The notes below the pieces were generated by a model. It saw only the letters and a list, made by a program, of their open reading frames with translations, searched no databases and was not told the origin of the DNA. Positions 34,542 through 44,202 of a DNA stretch of 51,002 bases are shown piece by piece. Both the position numbers and the translations under genes were made by a program. The DNA comes from Rhodospirillaceae bacterium UBA4468 (GTDB lineage: Bacteria > Pseudomonadota > Alphaproteobacteria > Rhodospirillales > Casp-alpha2). Location: the NCBI GenBank assembly GCA_002389385.1, contig DGOK01000141.1:1-51002 (forward strand), given 5' to 3'. Every line of letters begins with the position of its first letter. Within the stretch, counting starts at the first letter, position 1.

Positions 34542-35105
34542 ATGAGTGACATCAACGGTACACGTAAAGACATTGAGCACCGCATGGGGCGCGCTGTCGA
34601 AGTACTGCAAGACGAATTTGGTGGCTTAAGAACAGGGCGGGCATCGACAAGCCTGCTTGATACAATCCAGGTCAAAGCTTACGGCACATCGACACCCCTA
34701 AATCAGGTTGGCAGCGTCTCTGTTCCAGAATCCCGGATGCTCTCCATTCAGGTGTGGGACAAAACTAACGTCAAAGCTGTTGAAAAAGCCATTATAGACT
34801 CAGGCCTTGGCCTCAACCCGGCTGTCGATGGGACTTTGGTCCGCATTCCTATTCCGCCACTAAGCGAAGAACGTCGTCAGGAATTGGCTAAGGTTGGCGG
34901 TAAATATGCTGAAGATGCACGAATTGCCGTTCGCAATGTGCGCCGAAGCGCCTTGGACGACCTTAAGAAGGTTGAGAAAGACGGCGATATTCCTCAGGAT
35001 GCGCTACATGACTTCTCCGATGAAGTTCAAGCTTTAACAGACAAATTCATTGCCGCGATCGACGAAGCATTGAGCAATAAAGAGCAGGAGATCATGCAGG
35101 TCTAA
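34542..35105 (+). CDS. frr: ribosome recycling factor
   Basis: Splits the post-termination ribosome together with EF-G. The 187-residue protein contains GGLRTGRASTSLLDTIQVK and the late helix RSALDDLKKVEKDGDIPQD. ATG 34542 is preceded by GGGAGG with ideal spacing; the TTG just before it is unlikely. It is followed one base later by uppS. Confidence 0.97.
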   Translation: MSDINGTRKDIEHRMGRAVEVLQDEFGGLRTGRASTSLLDTIQVKAYGTSTPLNQVGSVSVPESRMLSIQVWDKTNVKAVEKAIIDSGLGLNPAVDGTLVRIPIPPLSEERRQELAKVGGKYAEDARIAVRNVRRSALDDLKKVEKDGDIPQDALHDFSDEVQALTDKFIAAIDEALSNKEQEIMQV

Positions 35106-35106
35106 G

Positions 35107-35847
35107 ATGAATGTTGCGCCCTTAACAGCATCAGAAGGTGGCACTACTGCGCCAACCCATGTCGCAATCATTATGGATGGTAACGGCAGATGGGCTCAGG
35201 CGCGTGGAAAAATCCGTTCTGCCGGTCATAGGGCTGGTGCCGAATCCGTGCGAAGGGCACTAGAATCTGCATTAGAACAGGGCGTTAAGTATTTGACCTT
35301 GTTTAGCTTTTCATCTGAAAACTGGTCACGTCCTAAATCAGAGATTGCAGATCTCATGGGTTTGCTGCGGGTTTATCTCAAAAAAGAAGTTGGGACACTT
35401 TGCGAGAAAGATATTCGTCTTCGGGTTATCGGTGACAGAAGTCAACTCGCCCCAGATATTGTTGTTGCCATTGAGAACGCGGAACAGATGACAGTATCAA
35501 ATACACGCTTAACCCTCGTTCTTGCCCTCAGTTATGGTGCTAGGGATGAACTGGTGATGGCTGCAAAAAACCTGGCAGCCAAAGTTACGGCCGGCACAAT
35601 GCGTGTCGAAGATATTGATACCAAAGCTTTCAATGATGAACTCTATACATCTGATATCCCTGATCCTGACTTGTTGATCAGAACCAGTGGTGAGCAACGG
35701 ATAAGCAATTTTTTATTGTGGCAACTTGCCTATACGGAATTCGTCTTTATTGATAAACATTGGCCAGACTTTGCTTCAGAAGACCTGGCTTTGGCGATCA
35801 AGGAGTTCGGGCGACGTGAGCGCCGCTTCGGAACCAGTCACGCTTAA
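35107..35847 (+). CDS. uppS: undecaprenyl diphosphate synthase
   Basis: cis-prenyltransferase making the C55 lipid carrier for peptidoglycan and other surface polymers. The 246-residue protein has catalytic D24 in IIMDGNGRWA (21-30), the segment LTLFSFSSENWSRP and the C-terminal signature LLIRTSGEQRISNFLLWQLA. It is followed by cdsA with a 32-base overlap in another frame. Confidence 0.97.
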   Translation: MNVAPLTASEGGTTAPTHVAIIMDGNGRWAQARGKIRSAGHRAGAESVRRALESALEQGVKYLTLFSFSSENWSRPKSEIADLMGLLRVYLKKEVGTLCEKDIRLRVIGDRSQLAPDIVVAIENAEQMTVSNTRLTLVLALSYGARDELVMAAKNLAAKVTAGTMRVEDIDTKAFNDELYTSDIPDPDLLIRTSGEQRISNFLLWQLAYTEFVFIDKHWPDFASEDLALAIKEFGRRERRFGTSHA

Positions 35848-36505
35848 CCAACCTTTATCCGGGACAAGATTACGGATTGTATCTGCGATCGTAATGATTG
35901 TGCCTGCGATTGCGGCCGTTTATTTCGGCCCACCGTGGTTTACAGCCCTTGTCATTGCAGTAGCGATTGCAATGGCTTGGGAATGGTCACGAATGTGTAA
36001 TCGCGATCCGTTTTGGCTTGTCGTTGGGGCGATCTATATCGCGGTTCCCTGTGGTATTCTGATCTGGCTTCGACAAGATCAGCAAGCCGGTATGATCACT
36101 ATTTTATGGCTATTCTTATTGGTGTGGAGCGCAGATACCGGTGCCTATATTTCTGGCCGCGCCATTGGTGGACCAAAGCTGGCCCCCCGTATCAGCCCAA
36201 ACAAAACATGGGCTGGCTTTTTTGGCGGGGTATCGCTTGCCGGCATCGTGAGTGGTGTTTTTGGTTATGTATGGGAAGGCGATGTCATTACATTGTTTCT
36301 TTGGGGCGCCGTGATTGCCATTGCCAGCCAGTCAGGGGATCTAATAGAAAGCGCTGCCAAGCGTCACTTTAACGTTAAGGATAGCTCATCGCTTATCCCA
36401 GGGCACGGCGGCGTTCTTGACCGTGTCGATGCCCTGATTACAGCCTCTATTGCAGCAGCACTCCTAAAATTCACTTTTGGACGAACAGCAGTACCATGGC
36501 TTTAG
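35816..36505 (+). CDS. cdsA: phosphatidate cytidylyltransferase
   Basis: Makes CDP-diacylglycerol for phospholipid synthesis; multi-spanning inner-membrane protein. The C-terminal signature KRHFNVKDSSSLIPGHGGVL followed by DRVDAL matches the CDP-DG synthase pattern fully. I chose GTG 35816, inside uppS, because AAGGAG stands 10 bases before it, giving 229 residues; the frame extends 30 codons further upstream only as a shadow of uppS. It ends in TAG and overlaps dxr by 10 bases. Confidence 0.93.
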   Translation: MSAASEPVTLNQPLSGTRLRIVSAIVMIVPAIAAVYFGPPWFTALVIAVAIAMAWEWSRMCNRDPFWLVVGAIYIAVPCGILIWLRQDQQAGMITILWLFLLVWSADTGAYISGRAIGGPKLAPRISPNKTWAGFFGGVSLAGIVSGVFGYVWEGDVITLFLWGAVIAIASQSGDLIESAAKRHFNVKDSSSLIPGHGGVLDRVDALITASIAAALLKFTFGRTAVPWL

Positions 36506-37692
36506 AGGAAGTATTGAATATCAAAAGCAATGAACGTCGTTCTGTCACAGTTCTCGGAAGCACGGGGTCTGTAGGCACGAGTACGATTGACTTAATTTTA
36601 CGATCTCCAGGCCGCTTTTCCGTCGATACGCTGACAGGCAATAGCAATGTCGCACTGCTTGCGGAACAAGCTATTCAAGTAAATGCCAAAATGGCTGTGA
36701 TTGCCGATGAGACACGGTATGACGATCTCAAAGCCGCATTATCAGGGACAAATATCTACGTGAGTGCGGGCCGTAACGCACTTATTGAGGCTGCATCCCG
36801 TCCCAGTGACTGGGTCATGGCGTCGATCGTTGGTGCTGCTGGCCTTGCCCCAACCCTCGAAGCCGTCAGACGCGGTGCCGTTGTTGGCCTTGCCAACAAA
36901 GAATGCCTTGTTTCAGCAGGCGAATTCTTTTGTCGTGAGGTCGCTGCGGCGAATGCGCGCCTTATTCCTGTCGATTCAGAGCATAGTGCGATCTATCAGG
37001 TTTTCGATTTTGAACGGCCAGAGCGAGTTGAGCGTATCATTTTAACGGCATCAGGTGGTCCGTTCCGTGAACGCACACTCGACACCTTGCAGGACGTAAC
37101 GCCTGCACAGGCCGTCGCGCACCCAAATTGGGACATGGGTGCTAAGATTTCCGTAGATTCAGCAACCATGATGAATAAGGGCCTTGAATTCATCGAGGCC
37201 TATCACTTGTTCCCCGTGAACAGTGAGCAGATTGAAATTCTGGTTCATCCACAATCCGTTATTCACAGCATGGTGGAATACGTTGATTCATCCGTACTCG
37301 CTCAATTAGGCACGCCCGATATGCGAACACCCATTGCCTATGCACTGGCCTGGCCCGATAGAATGGAAACACCATCGTCTCGGCTAAAACTAGAAGATAT
37401 TCAGATACTTACGTTTGAAGCGCCCGATCCTGAGCGGTTTCCGGCTATTCGCCTGACACGGGAAGCGCTCAACATTGGCGGAACAGCGCCAACAGTCTTG
37501 AACGCTGCGAACGAAATTGCCGTTGAATTGTTTCTAACAGAAAAACTCAGTTTCTTGAACATTGCGCACGTTGTCGAAGAAACGATGCAGCAAATCCCAA
37601 GAAGTAACCTGGGCTCACTTGATGATGTTTATGCAATCGATACCGAAGCGCGCCGGGTGGCTGCAGAAATTGCAGCAAAACATACACTTTAA
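36496..37692 (+). CDS. dxr: 1-deoxy-D-xylulose-5-phosphate reductoisomerase
   Basis: Second step of the MEP isoprenoid pathway, making MEP with NADPH. The 398-residue protein has the nucleotide motif GSTGSVG (21-27), metal ligands D160 and E162 (PVDSEHSAIYQ) and E231 (NKGLEFIEAYHLF), and the mobile-loop region HPNWDMGAKISVDSATMMNK. Its start lies in the end of cdsA. The pathway's product feeds the neighbouring uppS. Confidence 0.97.
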   Translation: MALEEVLNIKSNERRSVTVLGSTGSVGTSTIDLILRSPGRFSVDTLTGNSNVALLAEQAIQVNAKMAVIADETRYDDLKAALSGTNIYVSAGRNALIEAASRPSDWVMASIVGAAGLAPTLEAVRRGAVVGLANKECLVSAGEFFCREVAAANARLIPVDSEHSAIYQVFDFERPERVERIILTASGGPFRERTLDTLQDVTPAQAVAHPNWDMGAKISVDSATMMNKGLEFIEAYHLFPVNSEQIEILVHPQSVIHSMVEYVDSSVLAQLGTPDMRTPIAYALAWPDRMETPSSRLKLEDIQILTFEAPDPERFPAIRLTREALNIGGTAPTVLNAANEIAVELFLTEKLSFLNIAHVVEETMQQIPRSNLGSLDDVYAIDTEARRVAAEIAAKHTL

Positions 37693-37778
37693 AGTGATCT
37701 GGGATTGACGGAGTAACAGCATCAGCGCATATCAAAAGTCCCAATAAGTATAAGATATTTAACAAATAAAGGCCTAAA

Positions 37779-38939
37779 ATGGAATTCGATACTCTCAGCA
37801 CCGTACTATGGTTCCTCGTTGTACTCTCCGTGATCGTGTTTGTTCACGAGTGGGGCCATTATTACATCGCGCGACGCAATAATGTCCGCGTTGAGGTCTT
37901 TTCGATTGGTTTTGGGCCAGAGCTATTTGGCTGGTTTGACAAATCAGGCACACGCTGGCGCGTCAGCGCTATTCCACTTGGCGGTTACGTCAAAATGTTC
38001 GGTATGGCAGACGAAGCCGAAACCGACGTCAAAGATGCAGATGCACTAAGAAAGAAAAGCGCAACCGAATTTCTTGAGAATGGCGCTGGTGGGGACGAAC
38101 CCGCTCATGAATTAACGGACGAAGAAAAAGCCGTCTCATATGCGTATAAGACCGTTGGTCAGCGCGCAGCTATTGTCGTTGCAGGCCCAGCCATCAACTT
38201 CATCTTTGCCATCGTTGTGCTTGCTGGTATCGCGATGACGGTTGGCGTACCAAGCGTTAAGGTATCCGTTGGTGAAGTTATGGAAGGCTCCGCCGCTGCT
38301 GCAGCTGGCATGGCAAATGATGATGTGATCGTTCGCCTCAATGAAGCGAAAGTCGATGACCCACGTGTGGTTCAGGAAATAATTTCAGTAAGCCCGGGTA
38401 TGACGCTTCCATTGATTGTTATGCGTGACGGAAACGAAGTTGAGCTGTCAGTGACGCCTCAAACGGCCGATCAAGATGGCAAAGAGGTCGGACGTCTAGG
38501 CATTCGTATGCAAGGCGTTATGGGCGATCATCAGCGTCTAAATCCAATTTCAGCCGCATGGTTTGGCGTTGAAAAAACATATACGATTATGGCTCAGGCT
38601 TTAAACAACATAGGTAAACTGTTGATTGGGCAGGGGAATTTCAAAGATCTTGGAGGACCCATTGCGATTGCGCAAATGTCCGGTCAGGCTGCTGACCAGG
38701 GATATCTTCAGCTGATTTTCTTTACAGCTGTGCTTTCCATTAACCTAGGCTTGATCAATTTATTCCCAATCCCAATCCTAGATGGAGGACATTTACTGTT
38801 TATGGGAATAGAAGCCGTACGTGGAAAACCATTGGGCGAACGCGCGCAAGAATATGGTTTTAGAATTGGACTGGCTTTGGTACTACTTCTCATGGTATCT
38901 GTGACATGGAATGATATCGTTCGGGCTTTGGGGCTTTAA
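37779..38939 (+). CDS. rseP: M50 site-2 zinc protease (RseP)
   Basis: Intramembrane metalloprotease that cleaves anti-sigma factors and remnant signal peptides. The 386-residue protein has HEWGH (23-27) in the first membrane helix, a PDZ domain (about 150-225) with GSAAAAAGMANDDVIVRLN, and the third metal ligand D335 in IPILDGGH in the late helix. An insert of mixed charge (about 75-120) follows the first helix. Position between dxr and bamA is standard for proteobacteria. Confidence 0.96.
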   Translation: MEFDTLSTVLWFLVVLSVIVFVHEWGHYYIARRNNVRVEVFSIGFGPELFGWFDKSGTRWRVSAIPLGGYVKMFGMADEAETDVKDADALRKKSATEFLENGAGGDEPAHELTDEEKAVSYAYKTVGQRAAIVVAGPAINFIFAIVVLAGIAMTVGVPSVKVSVGEVMEGSAAAAAGMANDDVIVRLNEAKVDDPRVVQEIISVSPGMTLPLIVMRDGNEVELSVTPQTADQDGKEVGRLGIRMQGVMGDHQRLNPISAAWFGVEKTYTIMAQALNNIGKLLIGQGNFKDLGGPIAIAQMSGQAADQGYLQLIFFTAVLSINLGLINLFPIPILDGGHLLFMGIEAVRGKPLGERAQEYGFRIGLALVLLLMVSVTWNDIVRALGL

Positions 38940-39008
38940 GGAAAAGTTACTGGAATCCGAAAGGATTAGCATCAAGATGATTGTTTCTTGATGTCTGGGG
39001 AGAGAAGA

Positions 39009-41312
39009 GTGGCGGGCATATTCCGGCTGAGTAAAATTGTGATCATGATAGCGGCCTTGGGGCCGCTTTCGTCGTTAACCATACATGCATCAGCAGCGGA
39101 TGCCGTTGAAATTGCCCAAGCGGGGACAATCCAAGCCGTTGAGGTCCGCGGTGCACAACGCGTCGACCCAGGTACTGTCTTATCATATTTGGTTATTCAA
39201 GAGGGTGATCCCTTTGATCCTCGACAGATCGATAAGTCTCTCAAGAGCTTGTTTGCAACGGGCTTATTTGCGGATATCTCACTTCGCCGCGAAGGCAGCA
39301 CTCTCGTTGTTAATGTTGTTGAAAATCCAATCATCAACAGAATAGCGTTTGAGGGGAATCACGAGTTAGATGGGGAACTCCTTGAAACAGAAATTTCTCT
39401 CCGACCTCGCGTTATTTATACGCGGACCAAAGTTCAGGATGACGTAAAACGTATTTTGACGTTATATCGCCAATCGGGCTTGTTCGCTGCAGCCGTTGAA
39501 CCAAAAATCATTCAACTCGAGCAAAATCGTATCGATCTGGTCTTCGAAATAAACGAAGGTGCTGAGACTGAAATCGGCAATATTCGCTTCATTGGAAATA
39601 AACAATTCTCTGACGGGCGCCTTCGCGAAGTTATTCAAACACGCGAAACTGCCTGGTGGCGTTTCTTTACGACGGATGATGTCTACGATCCCGATCGTAT
39701 GAATCTGGACCGGGAGTTACTTCGTCGGTTCTATCTCACGAATGGCTATGCTGATTTCAAAGTAAATTCGGCTATCGCTGAACTCACACCAGATAAAAAA
39801 GCTTTCTTCATGACGTTCGCTGTTGATGAAGGAGAGCGATATCAATTCGGTGCCGTTGAAGTCGAGGCACGACTTAAAGACCTTAAAGAAACAGAATTAA
39901 CGACGGCAATTGAAGTCGAAACTGGCGATTGGTATAGCGCCGAAGAGATTGAAAAGACCGTTGATCGACTAACAGAGCTTGTTGGTACGCTTGGTTTTGC
40001 ATTCGTAGAAATTCGTCCACGGGTTAACCGCGATAGCGACACAAAGACGATCAACGTCAAATACGTTGTTAATGAAGGCCCACGTGTTTTCGTAGAACGC
40101 ATTGATATTTCCGGAAATATTCGCACCCTCGATAAAGTTATCCGCCGCGAGTTCCGCCTCGTTGAAGGTGATGCCTTTAATGCATCTAAACTGCGACGTT
40201 CAAAAAAACGTATTCAAAATCTAGGCTTCTTTGAAAAAATCAACATTGATCAGGTCCCAGGATCAGCACCAGACAAAACTGTCATTACAACAACAGTAGA
40301 AGAAAAATCTACGGGGCAAATTGCGATCGGTGCTGGTTTCTCATCAAGCGTTGGTATTCTTGGTAATATTGGACTGACAGAAACGAACTTCCTCGGCAAA
40401 GGCCAAAAGGTAGCGCTCAATCTTCAGATCGCTGCCGAAGCATCCGAAATCGACTTTAGCTTTACTGAGCCTTATTTTCTTGGGCGTGAGTTGAGTGCTG
40501 GTTTTGATATATTCCGCACAACACGTGATTTACAGGATACAAGTTCATTTGATATCGAACAGCTCGGATTTAAACTTCGGTCTGGGTATCGCATCACAGA
40601 AGATTTATCTGAATCATGGAGGTATACGTTCCGTAAATCTGAAATTTCAGATATTGCGAGCGACGCATCTACGCTTATTAAAGCAGAAGAAGGTTCGTCA
40701 ACTTTATCTGAAATTGGCCATACCATCGCTTATGACAGACGTGACAGTAGGCTGAAACCAACAAAAGGCTATGTGCTTAAACTAGACACGGATCTTGCAG
40801 GACTTGGCGGTTCATTAAGTCATGCGAGAAATACCGGATCGGCTGCGACTTATTACTCATTTGCCGATCAGTGGGTTCTCTCGCTTCGAGGCAAGGCTGG
40901 GTATATTGTTGGTCTTGGTGAAGACGTTGTGCTATCAGAACGTTATTTCCTTGGTGGTGATGACGTTCGAGGTTTCGAGACATCTGGTCTTGGTCCACGG
41001 GATATCGCAACAGATGACTCATTAGGCGGTGAGTGGATGTATTCATCATCTCTTGAGCTAATGTTCCCTACAGGCCTGCCTGAAGAACTTGGGGTTGGTG
41101 GACGTGTGTTCACCGATATTGGTACATCCGGCTCATTATCCCCCGTCAACTCAACCACGCGTGACGAGACATCACTTCGAATGGCTATGGGTGCCGGCTT
41201 AACATGGGCCTCACCATTCGGTCCTCTCGGGTTTGATTTGGCATTCCCAATATTAAAAGAAGATTTTGATAAAGAAGAATTTGTACGCATTAACTTTGGC
41301 ACGCAGTTTTAG
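39009..41312 (+). CDS. bamA: outer membrane protein assembly factor BamA
   Basis: Omp85 protein that inserts beta-barrels into the outer membrane. From GTG 39009 the 767-residue protein has a clean signal peptide ending near LTIHASA, five POTRA domains (about 40-360) and a 16-strand barrel ending in FVRINFGTQF with terminal Phe. GGGGAGAG lies five bases before GTG; an ATG at 38991 and a TTG at 38988 are in frame but have no SD and would put charged residues before the signal peptide. It ends in TAG overlapping the SD of the next gene. Confidence 0.94.
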   Translation: MAGIFRLSKIVIMIAALGPLSSLTIHASAADAVEIAQAGTIQAVEVRGAQRVDPGTVLSYLVIQEGDPFDPRQIDKSLKSLFATGLFADISLRREGSTLVVNVVENPIINRIAFEGNHELDGELLETEISLRPRVIYTRTKVQDDVKRILTLYRQSGLFAAAVEPKIIQLEQNRIDLVFEINEGAETEIGNIRFIGNKQFSDGRLREVIQTRETAWWRFFTTDDVYDPDRMNLDRELLRRFYLTNGYADFKVNSAIAELTPDKKAFFMTFAVDEGERYQFGAVEVEARLKDLKETELTTAIEVETGDWYSAEEIEKTVDRLTELVGTLGFAFVEIRPRVNRDSDTKTINVKYVVNEGPRVFVERIDISGNIRTLDKVIRREFRLVEGDAFNASKLRRSKKRIQNLGFFEKINIDQVPGSAPDKTVITTTVEEKSTGQIAIGAGFSSSVGILGNIGLTETNFLGKGQKVALNLQIAAEASEIDFSFTEPYFLGRELSAGFDIFRTTRDLQDTSSFDIEQLGFKLRSGYRITEDLSESWRYTFRKSEISDIASDASTLIKAEEGSSTLSEIGHTIAYDRRDSRLKPTKGYVLKLDTDLAGLGGSLSHARNTGSAATYYSFADQWVLSLRGKAGYIVGLGEDVVLSERYFLGGDDVRGFETSGLGPRDIATDDSLGGEWMYSSSLELMFPTGLPEELGVGGRVFTDIGTSGSLSPVNSTTRDETSLRMAMGAGLTWASPFGPLGFDLAFPILKEDFDKEEFVRINFGTQF

Positions 41313-41321
41313 GAGGCGTCT

Positions 41322-41891
41322 TTGTTCGTTAGATACTTTGCATTCTCATTAGCCGTATTAATTTCTATGGCCTTTCTCTCACCAAACACCGCGCGCGCGC
41401 AGACCGCCGCAGCTGCATCTGGCCCATTTTTTACTGTCCTTGATATTGGTAAAATTCGCCGTGACGCCGCTTCTGTTAAGTCTATTCGCGAGCAAATTAT
41501 TAATTATCAAAATCAGCTTCAGAGCGAGATCCAAAAAGAACAGGATGCCGTTCGTAAAGCACAACAAGAATTGGCAAAGAAACAGACATTGCTTGCACCT
41601 GAAGCCTTTGCTGATGAGCGCCGGAAATTTGAACAACGCATCGTTGGCGTTCAACAAATGGTTCAAGATCGTCGCCGGAAATTAGAAGAAGCACAAACGA
41701 ATGCCATGCTTCAAGTCGAACGTGCCCTGAACGAAATTGTCACACGTATGGCTGAAACAAGGGGTTATGACGTCATCATCCGATTGGCTCCAGTCGTTTA
41801 TGTAAAAAAGTCTCTGGATATCACGAGTGATGTGTTGAAAGAGCTCGATAAAACACTTCCGACGGTCAACGTCGCACTACCGGCTAAGTAA
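41322..41891 (+). CDS. OmpH/Skp family periplasmic chaperone
   Basis: Holds unfolded outer-membrane proteins for BamA. A 189-residue protein from a TTG start, which is decided by AGGAGG exactly overlapping the bamA stop (41311-41316). A signal peptide ends near NTARA-Q; the rest is mostly long charged coiled coil (about 55-145), as in Skp tentacles. It is followed by lpxD after 5 bases. Confidence 0.9.
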   Translation: MFVRYFAFSLAVLISMAFLSPNTARAQTAAAASGPFFTVLDIGKIRRDAASVKSIREQIINYQNQLQSEIQKEQDAVRKAQQELAKKQTLLAPEAFADERRKFEQRIVGVQQMVQDRRRKLEEAQTNAMLQVERALNEIVTRMAETRGYDVIIRLAPVVYVKKSLDITSDVLKELDKTLPTVNVALPAK

Positions 41892-41896
41892 AATCG

Positions 41897-42919
41897 ATGG
41901 CGGATTCCCGGTTCTTCAAAAATGCCGGGCCTTTCGCTCTGGCACAAATTGCCGAAGCGGCAGGTGCCGAGATTGTAAACGCTGAGAGTTGTGATCATCT
42001 TATTACTGACGTCGCACCACTTGAGCAGGCCAGCCCAGATACTTTAAGTTTTCTCGATAATCGAAAATATCTAGAAGCATTCAAGGAAACTAAAGCAGGG
42101 GCATGCATTGTATCACCTGATATGGTGGATCACGCGCCTGATGGCATCTGCCTTCTTGTCACCAAGACGCCATATCATGCATATGCACGCGTCGCGCAAT
42201 TATTCTATCCATCTCAAAACGGTCAAGGAAATGTATCAGCAGCGGCGCATATTTCCAAAAGCGCGACCGTTCATGAAACTGCAGATGTTGCTGCAGGTGC
42301 TGTCATTGAAGACAATGCTGACATTGCTGCCGGGTGCGTCATTGCTGCTAACGCCGTGATTTGCAAAGGCGTCACAATTTGCGCAAATACGCAGATCGGC
42401 CCAAACGCATCCATCGCCAACGCAATCATTGGATCAAACACGATTATTCATGCAGGCGTGCGTATCGGCCAAGATGGCTTTGGGTTTGCAATGGGCCTAG
42501 GTGGACATGAAAAAGTCCCTCAATTAGGCCGTGTCATCGTTGGCGATCATGTCGAAATTGGTGCGAATACAACAATTGACCGAGGTACAGGGCCAGATAC
42601 AACGATTGGCAATGGTACGAAAATCGACAATCTGGTCCAGATTGCCCACAATGTTCAGATTGGACAAAATTGTGTTCTCGTCAGTCATGTTGGTATTTCG
42701 GGGAGCACCGAGCTTGGTGATTTTGTCCTGCTTGCAGGGCAAGTTGGTGTTGCAGGCCATCTAAAAATTGCGAGTGGCACGCGCGTAGCGGCTCAAAGTG
42801 GCGTTATGCGTAACATACCTGTAGCTCAGGAAATGGGCGGTAGCCCAGCAAAACCAGTACGAAAATGGTTAAAGGAAGTCGCAACACTTGAGCGACTTGC
42901 ACAGAAGAAGAAGGATTGA
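41897..42919 (+). CDS. lpxD: UDP-3-O-(3-hydroxyacyl)glucosamine N-acyltransferase
   Basis: Third step of lipid A synthesis, adding the N-linked hydroxyacyl chain from ACP. The 340-residue protein has an N-terminal uridine-binding domain (1-~105), then left-handed beta-helix hexapeptide repeats (about 110-300) with RIGQDGFGF and the catalytic H251 in IDNLVQIAHNVQIG. A helical tail (AQKKKD) ends it. fabZ follows 3 bases later. Confidence 0.96.
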   Translation: MADSRFFKNAGPFALAQIAEAAGAEIVNAESCDHLITDVAPLEQASPDTLSFLDNRKYLEAFKETKAGACIVSPDMVDHAPDGICLLVTKTPYHAYARVAQLFYPSQNGQGNVSAAAHISKSATVHETADVAAGAVIEDNADIAAGCVIAANAVICKGVTICANTQIGPNASIANAIIGSNTIIHAGVRIGQDGFGFAMGLGGHEKVPQLGRVIVGDHVEIGANTTIDRGTGPDTTIGNGTKIDNLVQIAHNVQIGQNCVLVSHVGISGSTELGDFVLLAGQVGVAGHLKIASGTRVAAQSGVMRNIPVAQEMGGSPAKPVRKWLKEVATLERLAQKKKD

Positions 42920-42922
42920 GGA

Positions 42923-43405
42923 ATGGACGCAGAAAACACTTCTGTCGGCACGGAAGTCGGCATTTCAGGTATTATGGAGCGCATTCCGCATCGTTATCCA
43001 TTTTTATTGATTGATCGTGTGATCGATATTCACCCTGGTGAAAGTGCAATCGGGATCAAAAACGTCACCGTAAATGAGAATTTCTTTCAGGGTCACTTCC
43101 CTGAACATCCGATCATGCCGGGCGTATTGATCGTTGAAGCCATGGCGCAAACGGCTGCTATTGTTGTTATTGAAGGCATGGACAAGGCTTCTTCTGATAA
43201 GCTCGTCTATTTCATGTCGATTGATAACGCACGCTTTCGTAAGCCGGTGCTTCCTGGCCACACACTTCATCTCCATGTCACCAAAGAACACGGACGCGGG
43301 AAAGTCTGGCGCTTTAAGGGTGAAGCAAAGGCTGATGGTGTGTTGATGGCTGAAGCAACCTTCACAGCAATGATCATGGATAAGCCAAGCCAGGAAACAA
43401 CATGA
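42923..43405 (+). CDS. fabZ: 3-hydroxyacyl-ACP dehydratase FabZ
   Basis: Dehydrates 3-hydroxyacyl-ACP in fatty acid elongation and competes with LpxA for the same substrate. The 160-residue hot-dog-fold protein has MERIPHRYPFLLIDRV, catalytic H58 (FFQGHFPEHPIMPGV) and E72 (VEAMAQ). GAGG lies just before the ATG. The stop overlaps lpxA by 4 bases (ATGA). Confidence 0.97.
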   Translation: MDAENTSVGTEVGISGIMERIPHRYPFLLIDRVIDIHPGESAIGIKNVTVNENFFQGHFPEHPIMPGVLIVEAMAQTAAIVVIEGMDKASSDKLVYFMSIDNARFRKPVLPGHTLHLHVTKEHGRGKVWRFKGEAKADGVLMAEATFTAMIMDKPSQETT

Positions 43406-44202
43406 CTGACATTCATCCGACCGCAGTTATCGATCCCGCTGCGGAAATTGGCAAAGATGCCAAGATCGGCGCCTACTGTGTTATTGGACCAGACGTAAAG
43501 CTTGGCGATAACATAGAGCTGATGTCACATGTTGTTGTCGCCGGACACACGACAATCGGTCCAGAAACGAAGATATTCCCATTTTCATCCATTGGCCATC
43601 AACCCCAGGATTTAAAATTCAAAGGCGAGGTTTCCAGACTCGAGATCGGTGCCAAAAACGTCATTCGTGAACACGTGACAATGAACCCGGGTACTGACGG
43701 TGGTGGCTTGCTCACAAAGCTTGGCGATGAATGCTTGGTTATGGTCGGCGCACATGTGGCCCATGATTGTATGGTTGGAAATAACGTTATTCTCGTCAAT
43801 GGGGCGACACTTGGTGGTCATGTCGTCATTGATGATTGGGCGATTATCGGCGGCCTGTCTGCAGTTCATCAGTTCGTCCGTATCGGCTGTCACGCGATGA
43901 TTGGTGGCAAAACGGGTGTCGAACATGATGTGATTCCTTATGGCATTGTGACCGGAAACCGTGCGCGCCTTGAAGGTTTGAATATTGTCGGATTGAAACG
44001 GCGCGGATTCTCACGTGATCTTATCCATGAAATTCGCAAAGCCTATCGACTGATCTTTGCCGAAGAAGGAACGATGTCCGAGCGTGTTGCTGATGTCGTA
44101 GAAGATTTCAAAGACAACGAACCTGTAATGGAAATCATCGATTTCATCCGGAGTGACTCATCACGCCGGATTTGCCAGCCGCACATGGACGATGCCGCCT
44201 AA
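43402..44202 (+). CDS. lpxA: UDP-N-acetylglucosamine acyltransferase
   Basis: First step of lipid A synthesis, transferring a hydroxyacyl group from ACP to UDP-GlcNAc. The 266-residue protein has hexapeptide repeats (about 5-185) with catalytic H121 in VGAHVAHDCMVG, the GTDGGG loop (97-102), and a helical C-terminal part. It overlaps fabZ by 4 bases and lpxI by 11 bases. Confidence 0.97.
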   Translation: MTDIHPTAVIDPAAEIGKDAKIGAYCVIGPDVKLGDNIELMSHVVVAGHTTIGPETKIFPFSSIGHQPQDLKFKGEVSRLEIGAKNVIREHVTMNPGTDGGGLLTKLGDECLVMVGAHVAHDCMVGNNVILVNGATLGGHVVIDDWAIIGGLSAVHQFVRIGCHAMIGGKTGVEHDVIPYGIVTGNRARLEGLNIVGLKRRGFSRDLIHEIRKAYRLIFAEEGTMSERVADVVEDFKDNEPVMEIIDFIRSDSSRRICQPHMDDAA